A DNA stretch of 64,000 nt from Pseudomonas knackmussii B13 (GCF_000689415.1 NZ_HG322950.1:5649501-5713500), one strand, 5' to 3'. Shown: positions 37,553-46,158, counted from the first letter of the stretch. The notes: generated by a model not told the origin, from the letters alone. Translations and numbers: made by a program.

Positions 37553-38950
37553 TCAGGCCTGGCTCGGCAGGACCATCTGCGCCGGAACCTGGCGCTTGCT
37601 GCCGCGAGCCAGGAAGTAATAGACCAGCGCCGGCAGCGCCAGGCCGACCAGCCAGGAAATGTCCACGCCACCGAGCTTCTCGACCATCGGGCCGCTGTAG
37701 AAGGCGCTGTCGATGAACGGCATCTGAATCAGCACGCCGAAGACGTAGACGCCGATGCCGATCCAGTTCCAACGACCGTAACGGCCGTCCGGATCGCCCA
37801 GGGCCGGTACGTCGTAGCGCTCACGGGTGATGCCGTAGTAGTCCACCAGGTTGATCGCGCTCCACGGGGTGAAGAACGCCAGGAGGAACAGCAGGAAGGA
37901 CTTGAACGCCGCCAGGAACGAATGCTGTCCGGCCAGCGCCAGGCCGGTGGACAGGCCGACGATGCACAGTACGAACACCAGGCGCTGGGCGCGGCTGATG
38001 GTCAGCTGGCCGCGGAAGCCGCTGATGATGGTGGCGATGCACATGAAGCTGCCGTAGGCGTTGAGAGTGGAGATGGTGGTCTTGCCCAGGATCACGCTGA
38101 AGAACAGCGCCGAAGCCAGCAGGCCGCTGGCGCCGAGACCGACGATGAAGGCCACCGGCTGGCCGGAGAAGGCCTTGCCGGCCAGCGCCGCGGCGAACAC
38201 GCCGAGAACCATCGAGGCCTGCGAGCCCAGCACCGAGCCGACGCCAACGGCGAGGAAGGTCTTCAGCGACGAGGTGTGGCTCGGCAGGTAGCGCGAGTAG
38301 TCGGCGACGTAGGGGCCGAAGGCGATCTGCCAGGAGGCCGACAGCGACACCGCCAGCAGGAAGCTGCCCCAGGCAAAATGGCGGTTGTCCAGCAGCACAC
38401 CGACGTCATTGGTCGACAGCAGGCGCACGAACAGATAGGCGAAGGCGGCCACGCCGATCACGCTGGCCGCCTTGCCCAGGATGTGGATGACCCGGTAGCC
38501 GCAGACGGTGAGGACCACGATCACCGCGGCGAAGATCAGGATGCCCGCTGTCTCGCTCACGCCCAGCAGGGAGCTGACAGCCTGCCCGGCAAGCACCGCA
38601 CCGGTGGCGTTGAAGCCGACATACATGATGCACACCAGCACCAGCGGGATCACGGCGCCGAACACACCGAACTGCACGCGGCTGGAGATCATCTGCGGCA
38701 GGCCGAGTTTCGGCCCCTGGGCGCCGTGCAGCGCCATGACCGCGCCGCCGAAGACCTGGCCGATGAACAGGCCGATCAGCGACCAGAACACGTCGCCGCC
38801 CAGCACCACGGCCAGGGCCCCGGTGACGATGGCGGTGATCTGCAGGTTGCAGCCGAACCACAGGGTGAATTGGCTGAGCAGGCGGCCGTGCCGCTCTTTC
38901 TCGGGGATGTAGTCGATGGAACGGGTTTCGATCAGGGACTTACCAGCCAT
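37553..38950 (-). CDS. NCS1-family permease, putative urocanate (HutTu-type) transporter
   Basis: The 465-residue membrane protein has about twelve helices and belongs to the nucleobase:cation symporter-1 (CodB-like) family: SQFTLWFGCNLQITAIVTGAL, GPKLGLPQMISSRVQFG, ASWQIAFGPYVADYSRYLP and FSVILGKTTISTLNAYGSF are typical. As I recall, NCS1 members in Pseudomonas hut clusters import urocanate; that role is inferred here from position. It lies between the acyl-CoA dehydrogenase (110-bp gap) and hutI (15-bp gap), so imidazole propionate is another possible cargo. Confidence 0.82.
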   Translation of the reverse strand: MAGKSLIETRSIDYIPEKERHGRLLSQFTLWFGCNLQITAIVTGALAVVLGGDVFWSLIGLFIGQVFGGAVMALHGAQGPKLGLPQMISSRVQFGVFGAVIPLVLVCIMYVGFNATGAVLAGQAVSSLLGVSETAGILIFAAVIVVLTVCGYRVIHILGKAASVIGVAAFAYLFVRLLSTNDVGVLLDNRHFAWGSFLLAVSLSASWQIAFGPYVADYSRYLPSHTSSLKTFLAVGVGSVLGSQASMVLGVFAAALAGKAFSGQPVAFIVGLGASGLLASALFFSVILGKTTISTLNAYGSFMCIATIISGFRGQLTISRAQRLVFVLCIVGLSTGLALAGQHSFLAAFKSFLLFLLAFFTPWSAINLVDYYGITRERYDVPALGDPDGRYGRWNWIGIGVYVFGVLIQMPFIDSAFYSGPMVEKLGGVDISWLVGLALPALVYYFLARGSKRQVPAQMVLPSQA

Positions 38951-39060
38951 GAAGCTCTCCTCGCTCGCGGCCGTTCACGGCGACCGCGCCATTGTTTTTA
39001 TGCACAGCGAATCCTGATTCCTCGCGGAGGCGGCGCAAGCACCGCCCCCTCCCCCTGCCG

Positions 39061-40206
39061 TCACTGGCGGGCGGCCTCCAGCACGGCTCTCGAGATGATG
39101 ATCTTCTGCACTTCCGAGGTGCCCTCGAAGATCCGCAGGATGCGCGCGTCACGCACGAAGCGCTCCAGCGGCAGGTCGCGGATGTAGCCGTAGCCGCCGT
39201 GCAGTTGCAGCGCGGCATCGGTGATGAAACCGCAGGCCTCGGCAGCGAACAGCTTGGCGGTGGCCGACTCCAGGCTGAAACGCTGGCCGCTGTCGCGCCG
39301 GGCCGCAGCCTTCATGGTCAACAGGCGCGCGGCCTCGAACTGCGCGTGCATGTCGGCGATGCGCCACTGGGTGCCCTGGTAGGCGGACAACGGCTTGGGG
39401 CCGATCTGCCGCTCGTCCACCCACTTGAGCGCGTATTCCATGGCCGCGCGGGCGATGCCCAGCGACATGGCGGCGACCTCCACGCGACCGCGGTCGAGCA
39501 CTTCCATCGCCGTGCGGAAACCGTGGTTTTCCTGGCCCAGCAGCGCCGACGCGGGCAGCCAGCAGTCCAGCGCCAGCTCGTAGATGGTGCTGCCGCGCAG
39601 GCCCATGGTCTTCTCCGGGTTGGAGAAGGTAACGCCCTCGGTGCCCCGGGGAATCATGAAGGCGCTGATGCCGCGGGCGCCCGCTTCCGGGTCGGTCTTG
39701 GCGTAGAGGACGATGAAGTCCGCCTCGCGGGCATTGGTGATGTAGTGCTTGCTGCCGCGAATGCGCCAGCCATCGTTCTCGCGCACGGCACGGGTACGCA
39801 TGTCCGCCGGGTTGGAGCCGGCGGCCGGTTCGGTGAGGCCGAAGGCACCCAGCAGTTCGCCGCTGGCGCAGCGCGGCAGCCATTCCTGGCGCTGCGCCTC
39901 GGTGCCGCCGATGAGGATCGAGTCGGTGGCGAGGAAGTGCGCGGTCAGCGCCGAAGCGGTGGAGGCACAGGCGGCGGAGACAGCCTCGACCACCGCGCTC
40001 ATCGCCAGGCTGCCGATGCCGAAGCCGCCGTACTGCTCGGGCAGGTTGATCCCCATGAAGCCCAGCTCACCCAGGGCCTTCAGGCTTTCCGCGCAGAAGC
40101 TCTCGGTTTCGTCGTAGCGTTGCGCGTTGGCCGCCAGCACTTCACGGCAGACACGCTCGGCGGCGTCGACGATGGCCTGCTCGGTGGCGTCGATTTCAAA
40201 GTTCAT
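39061..40206 (-). CDS. Acyl-CoA dehydrogenase embedded in the hut operon
   Basis: The 381 residues form a complete FAD-dependent ACAD: LGAFGLTEPAAGSNPADM (flavin loop), KHYITNAREADFIVLYAKT, the RGRVEVAAMSLGIARAAMEYA helix, QLHGGYGYIRDLPLERFVRDARI and the catalytic Glu 361 in RIFEGTSEVQ. The textbook hut pathway has no such enzyme. It overlaps the upstream CoA-transferase by 11 bp, so the two are translationally coupled, and it precedes the permease. I infer that it desaturates a CoA thioester of an imidazole acid, for example imidazolepropionyl-CoA to urocanyl-CoA; short/branched acyl-CoA activity is the null alternative. Confidence 0.93.
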   Translation of the reverse strand: MNFEIDATEQAIVDAAERVCREVLAANAQRYDETESFCAESLKALGELGFMGINLPEQYGGFGIGSLAMSAVVEAVSAACASTASALTAHFLATDSILIGGTEAQRQEWLPRCASGELLGAFGLTEPAAGSNPADMRTRAVRENDGWRIRGSKHYITNAREADFIVLYAKTDPEAGARGISAFMIPRGTEGVTFSNPEKTMGLRGSTIYELALDCWLPASALLGQENHGFRTAMEVLDRGRVEVAAMSLGIARAAMEYALKWVDERQIGPKPLSAYQGTQWRIADMHAQFEAARLLTMKAAARRDSGQRFSLESATAKLFAAEACGFITDAALQLHGGYGYIRDLPLERFVRDARILRIFEGTSEVQKIIISRAVLEAARQ

Positions 40207-41371
40207 TCACAGCTCCAGCAACATCGTTGAGGCCGAACGCCGCATTGCCTTCGCCGAGGCGCGGCGCGCGGGCCGTGACATGGGGCTTGCGCCCGTTGAA
40301 GAACACCGGCTGCGGCACCAGCGGCGGTTCGCCGTCGCCGACGTCGAGCAGCAGTTGGCGCACCTGCGCCTGCTCGCTGCCGGTGGCCTCGGCGAGGTTC
40401 CACACCGGCGAGGCCGGCACGCCGGCGTCGAGCAGCAGGTCGCAGGCCTGCTCGACGCTGCGCTGGCCGGTCCAGGCCTCGATCTCGGCGCGCAGCGCCT
40501 GCTCGTGGCGGGTGCGCGACGGGTCGTCGGCGAAGCGCGGGTCGTCGGCCAGCTCGGCGCGCCCGATGCTTTCGCAGAAGCGCCGGAACAGCTTGTCGCT
40601 GGCCACCGCGATCACCACCAGGCCGTCGGCGGCGCGGTAGGTGTCGAAGGGCGTGGACACCGGGTGGCGGTTGCCCACCAGGCCCGGCGCGCGACCGTTG
40701 GCGAAGAGGTTGGACAGCCCGGTCATCTGCAGGCTGACCAGCACGTCGAACATGGCCACGTCGATGTACTGCGCGCTGGCGCCGCGTTCGCGGGCGAAGA
40801 GCGCGCTACTGATCGCCCAGGCCGCGTAGACCCCGGCGCAGAGATCGCCCAGGGCCTCGCCGCTGCGGGTCGGGCCCGTCTGCTCGAAGCCGGTGACGCT
40901 CATCAACCCGGACATCGCCTGCGCGACTATGTCGTAGGCCGGGCGCCGCGACAGCGGGCCGTCCTGACCGAACCCGGAGATGCTCGCGTAGATCAGCCGC
41001 GGGTTGTGCGCCTTGAGGCTGTCGAAGTCGATGCCCAGGCGCTGGGTGACGCCGGGGCGGAAGTTCTCCACCACCACGTCGGCGTCGGCCACCAGTTCGT
41101 AGAAGCGCAGCAGGTCGGCGCTGGCCTTGAAGTCCAGTTCGACGCTGCGCTTGCCGCGGTTGATCAGGCCGAAGTAGACGCTCTCGCCGTCCTTGAAGGG
41201 GCCGAGATGGCGACTGTCGTCGCCATGCCCGGGCACTTCGAACTTGATCACCTCGGCGCCCAGGTCGGCCAGCATGGCAGTGCAGTGCGGACCGGCGAGC
41301 ACGCGGCTCAGGTCCAGCACCCGCACGCCCTGCAGCGGCCGTGGAGCGGGGTTATCGGTCAGGGGGTTCAT
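40196..41371 (-). CDS. CaiB/BaiF class III CoA-transferase embedded in the hut operon
   Basis: The 391 residues show the family start VRVLDLSRVLAGPHCTAMLADLGAEVIKFE, RGKRSVELDF, VENFRPGVTQRLGID, IYASISGFGQDGPLSRRPAYD and the catalytic Asp 176 in GEALGDLCAG, with a second-domain GNRHPVSTPFDTYRAADG. Such enzymes move CoA between two carboxylic acids. It begins 10 bp after the hutU stop and overlaps the dehydrogenase gene. The pair mirrors the carnitine CaiB/CaiA couple; the substrate here is not known. Confidence 0.92.
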   Translation of the reverse strand: MNPLTDNPAPRPLQGVRVLDLSRVLAGPHCTAMLADLGAEVIKFEVPGHGDDSRHLGPFKDGESVYFGLINRGKRSVELDFKASADLLRFYELVADADVVVENFRPGVTQRLGIDFDSLKAHNPRLIYASISGFGQDGPLSRRPAYDIVAQAMSGLMSVTGFEQTGPTRSGEALGDLCAGVYAAWAISSALFARERGASAQYIDVAMFDVLVSLQMTGLSNLFANGRAPGLVGNRHPVSTPFDTYRAADGLVVIAVASDKLFRRFCESIGRAELADDPRFADDPSRTRHEQALRAEIEAWTGQRSVEQACDLLLDAGVPASPVWNLAEATGSEQAQVRQLLLDVGDGEPPLVPQPVFFNGRKPHVTARAPRLGEGNAAFGLNDVAGAVNEL

Positions 41372-41381
41372 CGTCCGGGCC

Positions 41382-43061
41382 TCACTTGCCGGTGATCATC
41401 GGCAGGTTCAGGCCCTGCTCCTTGGCGCAGTCGATGGCGATCTGGTAACCGGCATCGGCATGGCGCATGACGCCGGTCGCAGGGTCGTTGGTCAGCACGC
41501 GGGCGATGCGCGCGGCGGCCTCGTCGGTGCCGTCGCAGACGATCACCACGCCGGAGTGCTGGGAGAAGCCCATGCCCACGCCGCCGCCATGGTGCAGCGA
41601 AACCCAGGTGGCGCCGCTGGCGGTGTTCAGCAGGGCGTTGAGCAGCGGCCAGTCGGAGACGGCGTCGGAGCCGTCCTGCATGGCCTCGGTTTCACGGTTG
41701 GGGCTGGCCACCGAGCCGGAGTCCAGGTGGTCGCGGCCGATCACCACCGGCGCGGACAGCTCGCCGGAGCGGACCATCTCGTTGAACGCCAGGCCCAGCT
41801 TGGCGCGCAGGCCCAGGCCGACCCAGCAGATGCGCGCCGGCAGGCCCTGGAAGCTGATGCGCTCGCGGGCCATGTCCAGCCAGCGGTGCAGGTGGGCGTC
41901 GTCCGGGATCAGTTCCTTGACCTTGGCGTCGGTCTTGTAGATGTCTTCCGGATTGCCCGACAGCGCGGCCCAGCGGAACGGACCGACGCCACGGCAGAAC
42001 AGCGGGCGGATATAGGCCGGGACGAAGCCGGGGAAGTCGAAGGCGTTGGCCACGCCCTCTTCCTTGGCCATCTGGCGGATGTTGTTGCCGTAGTCGAAGG
42101 TCGGTACGCCCTGCTTCTGGAAGTCGAGCATGGCTTTCACGTGGACGGCCATGGACTGCTTGGCGGCTTTCACCACGGCAGCCGGATCGGTCTTGGCGCG
42201 GTCGCGGTACTGGTCCCAGGTCCAGCCGATCGGCAGGTAGCCGTTGAGCGGGTCGTGGGCGGAGGTCTGGTCGGTGACCATGTCCGGACGCACGCCACGG
42301 CGCACCAGTTCCGGCAGGATCTCGGCAGCGTTGCCGTGCAGGGCGATGGAGATGGCCTTGCCTTCGGCGGTGTACTTGGCGATGCGCGCCAGGGCGTCGT
42401 CCAGGTCGGTGGCCTGCTCGTCGACGTAACGGGTCTTCAGGCGGAAGTCGATGCGGCTCTGCTGGCACTCGATGTTCAGCGAGCAGGCGCCGGCAAGGGT
42501 CGCGGCCAGCGGCTGGGCGCCGCCCATGCCACCGAGGCCGGCGGTGAGCACCCAGCGACCGGTCAGGTTGCCGTTGTAGTGCTGGCGACCGGCTTCGACG
42601 AAGGTTTCGAAGGTGCCCTGGACGATGCCCTGGCTGCCGATGTAGATCCAGGAGCCGGCGGTCATCTGGCCGTACATGGCCAGGCCCTTGGCATCCAGTT
42701 CGTTGAAGTGTTCCCAGGTCGCCCAGTGCGGCACCAGGTTGGAGTTGGCGATCAGCACGCGCGGGGCGTCGCGGTGGGTCTTGAACACGCCGACCGGCTT
42801 GCCGGATTGCACCAGCAGGGTCTCGTCGTCGTTCAGCTCTTTAAGGGTGGCGACGATCTTGTCGTAGCACTCCCAGTTGCGCGCGGCGCGGCCGATGCCG
42901 CCGTACACCACCAGTTCCTTCGGGTTTTCGGCGACATCCGGGTCGAGGTTGTTCATCAGCATGCGCAGCGGCGCTTCGGTCAGCCAGCTCTTGGCATTCA
43001 GCTGGGTGCCGCGCGGGGCACGGATTTCGACATCGCGGAATTTGGTGTTCGAGTTGCTCAC
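41382..43061 (-). CDS. hutU: Urocanate hydratase (urocanase)
   Basis: Second step: urocanate to 4-imidazolone-5-propionate, with tightly bound NAD as electrophile. The 559 residues include the NAD-binding GLGGMGGAQP (175-184), FCRGVGPFRW, Cys 412 in ARICWVGLG (equivalent of the conserved active-site Cys), VIGRDHLDSGSVASPNRETE and HHGGGVGMGFSQH. The start is GTG at 43059-43061 with AGGAG 7 bp upstream. It leads an operon hutU-CoA transferase-ACAD-permease-hutI-hutG. Confidence 0.97.
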   Translation of the reverse strand: MSNSNTKFRDVEIRAPRGTQLNAKSWLTEAPLRMLMNNLDPDVAENPKELVVYGGIGRAARNWECYDKIVATLKELNDDETLLVQSGKPVGVFKTHRDAPRVLIANSNLVPHWATWEHFNELDAKGLAMYGQMTAGSWIYIGSQGIVQGTFETFVEAGRQHYNGNLTGRWVLTAGLGGMGGAQPLAATLAGACSLNIECQQSRIDFRLKTRYVDEQATDLDDALARIAKYTAEGKAISIALHGNAAEILPELVRRGVRPDMVTDQTSAHDPLNGYLPIGWTWDQYRDRAKTDPAAVVKAAKQSMAVHVKAMLDFQKQGVPTFDYGNNIRQMAKEEGVANAFDFPGFVPAYIRPLFCRGVGPFRWAALSGNPEDIYKTDAKVKELIPDDAHLHRWLDMARERISFQGLPARICWVGLGLRAKLGLAFNEMVRSGELSAPVVIGRDHLDSGSVASPNRETEAMQDGSDAVSDWPLLNALLNTASGATWVSLHHGGGVGMGFSQHSGVVIVCDGTDEAAARIARVLTNDPATGVMRHADAGYQIAIDCAKEQGLNLPMITGK

Positions 43062-43148
43062 GGGATGGCTCCTGACTCGGGTGACTGTTGGGCCTTCTAG
43101 GCGACCGGGTTAGCGGTGCGGCCGCCTGGACGTCCGCACACATATCTA

Positions 43149-43162
43149 CTTGTACATACAAG
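43149..43162 (-). promoter_or_regulatory. HutC-type operator at the hutU promoter
   Basis: CTTGTA-CA-TACAAG is a perfect 6-bp inverted repeat placed where hutU transcription should begin (3-17 bp after the sigma-54 -12 element). HutC represses by binding such palindromes and is released by urocanate (established for HutC). Confidence 0.8.
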
Positions 43163-43165
43163 CAT

Positions 43166-43183
43166 ATGCATGACTAGGGCCAA
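43166..43183 (-). promoter_or_regulatory. Sigma-54 promoter of hutU
   Basis: On the minus strand TTGGCCCTAGTCATGCAT has GG and GC exactly 10 bp apart (the -24/-12 rule) and close matches to TTGGCAC...TTGCA. hutU promoters in Pseudomonas are sigma-54 dependent under CbrB/NtrC control (established for P. fluorescens). Confidence 0.7.
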
Positions 43184-43295
43184 CATGGCAGGACAGGCTG
43201 CGAAAAAATTCACCCAGCCTGTCTAGCACGCGGCCAGCGGGGATTTCAGGGCCGACGAAGACAGCCCGATGGACGAGGATGCAAGGCGCCCAAGG

Positions 43296-43321
43296 TGTTA
43301 CCCAGCCCTACAGCGGTGACA
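43296..43321. promoter_or_regulatory. Candidate CbrB upstream activating site
   Basis: TGTTAC-N14-GTGACA fits, with one mismatch, the TGTTAC-N14-GTAACA arrangement I recall for CbrB. It lies about 115-150 bp upstream of the hutU sigma-54 promoter, and a further GGTAACA is at 43358-43364. The consensus is from memory, so confidence is limited. Confidence 0.45.
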
Positions 43322-43446
43322 CTTTCTGGAGCATGACGCCCCATTGCGGGGCGAACCGGTAACAGACAATTACTTGCCTTCCTGCATGAGCAGCCCCCTT
43401 GGCCCCCACAGGCGCCATCGCCCTGGCGCAGGCTCGACCAGCGTAT

Positions 43447-43458
43447 CTGTATATACAG
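43447..43458. promoter_or_regulatory. HutC-type operator, central
   Basis: CTGTATATACAG is a perfect 12-bp palindrome, identical to the one at the hutH start site 221 bp further on. It has no adjacent promoter that I can see, so it may support looping or a second start. Confidence 0.65.
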
Positions 43459-43648
43459 CTACAACAGCACGAACCTTCCCTCTTCAGCGGCTCGCCTTCG
43501 CGCCACCGCTGCGCCCGCGCGCATCCGCTCAGCCTGAGCAGGCGCTACACAGGCCGCCGCACGCGCTGGCACTTTCGGTGACACCCCGGCGCCGCACCGG
43601 AGCCCGCCGATTCCGGCGCAGCGCTCTAGCCCGCCGCCGGGCATTTCC

Positions 43649-43664
43649 TGGCCCACTAATTGCC
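43649..43664 (+). promoter_or_regulatory. Sigma-54 promoter of hutH
   Basis: TGGCCCACTAATTGCC has GG (43650-43651) and GC (43662-43663) separated by 10 bp, matching the -24/-12 layout (TGGCAC-N5-TTGC). It mirrors the hutU promoter in reverse. Confidence 0.7.
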
Positions 43665-43667
43665 TAG

Positions 43668-43679
43668 CTGTATATACAG
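43668..43679 (+). promoter_or_regulatory. HutC-type operator at the hutH start site
   Basis: A perfect CTGTATATACAG palindrome lies 4 bp after the sigma-54 -12 element, so a bound repressor would cover the transcription start. Confidence 0.78.
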
Positions 43680-43741
43680 GCATGTATGCCACCGACATCC
43701 CCTCGCGGCAGAGTCCGCCCCCACTGCCAGGTAACACTTCC

Positions 43742-45271
43742 ATGACCAACAGCGTCCGCATCCTTCCCGGCCACTTCACCCTCGACCAGCTGCGTCAGAT
43801 CCACCAGCAGGGCGCCCACTTCGATCTCGATCACAGCTGCCTCGTCGCCGTCCAAGCCAGCCAGCGCACGGTCCACGAGATCATCGCCAACCAACGCACC
43901 GTGTACGGCATCAACACCGGCTTCGGCCTGCTGGCGCGCACCTCCATCCCTGGCGACCAGCTGACCAAGCTGCAGCGCAACCTGCTGCTGTCGCACTGCA
44001 CCGGCACCGGCCCGCTGCTCGACGACGCCACCGTCGGCCTGATCATGGCGCTGAAGGCGGCCTCGCTGGCGCGCGGCTTCTCCGGCGTGCGCTGGGAAGT
44101 CATCGAGGGGCTGCGCAAGCTGCACCAGGCCGGGGTCTTCCCGTGCATTCCGTCGCAAGGTTCGGTGGGCGCCTCGGGCGACCTGGCGCCGCTGGCGCAC
44201 ATGTCCGCCGTGCTGATCGGCGTTGGCCAGGTGCGTCATGAAGGGCGCATCCTCGAGGCGGTCGAAGGCCTGGCCATCGCCGGCCTGGAACCCTTGGAGC
44301 TGGGGCCGAAGGAAGGCCTGGCGCTGATCAATGGCACCCAGGTATCCACCGCCCTCGCCCTGCGTGGCCTGTTCGCCGCCGAGAAGCTGTTCTCCGCTGC
44401 GGTAGTCGCCGGCAGCCTGACCGTCGAGGCGCTGAAAGGCTCCTACGTACCCTTCGACGCACGCATCCAGGCGGTGCGCGGCCAACCCGGGCAGATCGAC
44501 GTGGCCGCGCTCTACCGCGGCCTGCTGCACGACAGCCAGATCAACCAGTCGCACATCCACTGCAAGCGCGTGCAGGACCCGTACTCGCTGCGCTGCCAGC
44601 CGCAGGTGATGGGCGCCTGCCTCGACCACCTGCGCTTCGCCGCCGGCGTGTTCCTGCGCGAGGCCAATGCGGTTTCCGATAACCCGCTGGTGTTCAGCGC
44701 CGATGGCGACGTGCTCTCCGGCGGCAACTTCCACGCCGAGCCGGTAGCCATGGCCGCCGACGTGCTGGCCCTGGCGATCGCCGAGATCGGTGCGCTGTCC
44801 GAGCGCCGCGTGGCGCAGCTGGTCGATCCGGCGCTGTCGGGCCTGCCGGCATTCCTGGTGCGCGAGGGCGGGCTGAACTCCGGCTTCATGATCGCCCAGG
44901 TCACCACCGCGGCCCTGGCCTCGGAAAACAAGACCCTGGCGCACCCCGCCTCGGTGGACAGCCTGCCGACTTCGGCGAACCAGGAGGACCACGTGTCCAT
45001 GGCCACCTTCGCCGCGCGCCGCCTGCTGGACATGGCCGGCAACAGCTCGGCGGTGGTCGCCGTGGAGCTGCTCGCCGCGGCCCAGGGCGTGGACTTCCAC
45101 CTGCCGCTGCAGACCTCGCCGAAGCTGGTCCAGGTAATGAACATGATCCGCGCCGAGGTACCGGGCTACGACGAGGACCGCTACTTCGCCCCGGACATCG
45201 CCGCCGCGCGCGCCTGGGTCGAGGGCGGCGCCTTCGCCCGCTGGCTGCAGCCCGACGCGCTGTACGCCTGA
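43742..45271 (+). CDS. hutH: Histidine ammonia-lyase
   Basis: First step: L-histidine to urocanate and ammonia. The 509 residues hold the MIO-forming Ala144-Ser145-Gly146 in QGSVGASGDLAPLAHMS, YGINTGFGLLA, and SDNPLVF...GGNFHAEPVA. ATG 43742 (MTNSVRILPG) was chosen over an in-frame start at 43682 because the longer form would begin inside the operator. Confidence 0.97.
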   Translation: MTNSVRILPGHFTLDQLRQIHQQGAHFDLDHSCLVAVQASQRTVHEIIANQRTVYGINTGFGLLARTSIPGDQLTKLQRNLLLSHCTGTGPLLDDATVGLIMALKAASLARGFSGVRWEVIEGLRKLHQAGVFPCIPSQGSVGASGDLAPLAHMSAVLIGVGQVRHEGRILEAVEGLAIAGLEPLELGPKEGLALINGTQVSTALALRGLFAAEKLFSAAVVAGSLTVEALKGSYVPFDARIQAVRGQPGQIDVAALYRGLLHDSQINQSHIHCKRVQDPYSLRCQPQVMGACLDHLRFAAGVFLREANAVSDNPLVFSADGDVLSGGNFHAEPVAMAADVLALAIAEIGALSERRVAQLVDPALSGLPAFLVREGGLNSGFMIAQVTTAALASENKTLAHPASVDSLPTSANQEDHVSMATFAARRLLDMAGNSSAVVAVELLAAAQGVDFHLPLQTSPKLVQVMNMIRAEVPGYDEDRYFAPDIAAARAWVEGGAFARWLQPDALYA

Positions 45272-45354
45272 GCCCGCACCGGCCAGGGGCGCGAAGCGGG
45301 TTACACTCGCCGACCGCCCCGCCCGATTCGCCGCAGCCACGGAGCCGTTGCGCC

Positions 45355-46098
45355 ATGAATGCCAAGTCCACCGCCCCGCAAGCCCTGTACCGCCAGGCCA
45401 AGTCCTACGTCGAGGACCGGCTGCGCTCCGGCGAGTGGCAGCCCGGCGACCTGATTCCCTCGGAGAACCGCCTGGTGACGGAGCTGGGCATGTCGCGCAT
45501 GACGGTAAACCGCGCGCTCCGCGAGCTGACCGCCGAGGGGCGCCTGGTGCGCCTCTCCGGCGTCGGCACCTTCGTCGCCGACCGCAAGCCGCAGTCGAAC
45601 CTGCTGATGATCGCCAACCTCGCCGACGAGGTCCGCGCCCGCGGCCACACCTACGAATGCCGGCTGATCACCCTGACCCGCGAGGCGGCCTCGATGCCGG
45701 TCGCGGCCGCGCTGTCACTGCCCACAGGCAGCTCGGTGTTCCACGTCACCTGCGTGCACTGCGAGGAAGGCGTGCCGGTGCAACTGGAAGACCGCTACGT
45801 GAATCCCGAGCTGATTCCGGAGCTGCTGCTGCAAAGGTTCGACAACGACCTGCAGCCGTCCCAGTACCTGCTTAACACCATCGCACCGGACGAGATGGAG
45901 CACATCGTCGACGCCGTGCTGCCCACACCGGCGGAAGCGGAACTGCTCGAACTGGAAGGCAACGAACCCTGCCTGGTGCTGATGCGCCGGACCTGGGTGC
46001 AGAACAAGGCGGTGACCTATGTGCGCTTCGTCCACCCGTCGTCGCGCTACCGCCTGGGCAGCCGCATGCCGGTGAACGGTGTCAATCGCGCGGGATAG
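45355..46098 (+). CDS. HutC-type GntR/UTRA regulator, copy 1
   Basis: The 247 residues combine a GntR winged helix (LRSGEWQPGDLIPSENRLVTELGMSRMTVNRALRELTAEGRLVRLSGVGTFVA, about 20-75) with a UTRA ligand domain (LEDRYVNPELIP, LVLMRRTWVQNKAVTYVRFVHPSSRYRL). It resembles the second HutC (46872-47624) along its length but differs at many positions (roughly 45% identical by eye). It lies 83 bp after hutH on the same strand. It may read a different ligand or operator from the canonical HutC. Confidence 0.88.
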   Translation: MNAKSTAPQALYRQAKSYVEDRLRSGEWQPGDLIPSENRLVTELGMSRMTVNRALRELTAEGRLVRLSGVGTFVADRKPQSNLLMIANLADEVRARGHTYECRLITLTREAASMPVAAALSLPTGSSVFHVTCVHCEEGVPVQLEDRYVNPELIPELLLQRFDNDLQPSQYLLNTIAPDEMEHIVDAVLPTPAEAELLELEGNEPCLVLMRRTWVQNKAVTYVRFVHPSSRYRLGSRMPVNGVNRAG

Positions 46099-46115
46099 CG
46101 CCAGACCCGCCCGGC

Positions 46116-46138
46116 GTAGGAGCGGATCTCATCCGCGA
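46116..46138. repeat. Single REP unit
   Basis: GTAGGAGCGGATCTCATCCGCGA follows the HutC copy 1 stop and is unpaired here. Confidence 0.75.
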
Positions 46139-46158
46139 AAACCCTCGCGCCGATCCAC

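Larger units (their letters stand above)
43062..43741. other. Divergent hutU/hutH control region (680 bp)
   Basis: No convincing gene lies here. The stretch holds two sigma-54 promoter candidates pointing outward, three HutC-type palindromes and an inverted TGTTAC-type repeat, listed separately. Its base composition is lower in GC near 43140-43240 than in the flanking genes. Confidence 0.7.

Noticed and set aside
38951..39060. Separate promoter between the acyl-CoA dehydrogenase and the NCS1 permease.
   Set aside because: The 110-bp gap shows no convincing hexamers, sigma-54 element or HutC palindrome, so a single operon is the simpler reading.
43344..43667. Open frame of 107 codons on the plus strand in the hutU-hutH intergenic region.
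   Set aside because: It overlaps the operator at 43447-43458 and runs into the hutH promoter, lacks a recognisable domain and has an Arg/Pro-rich non-coding composition.
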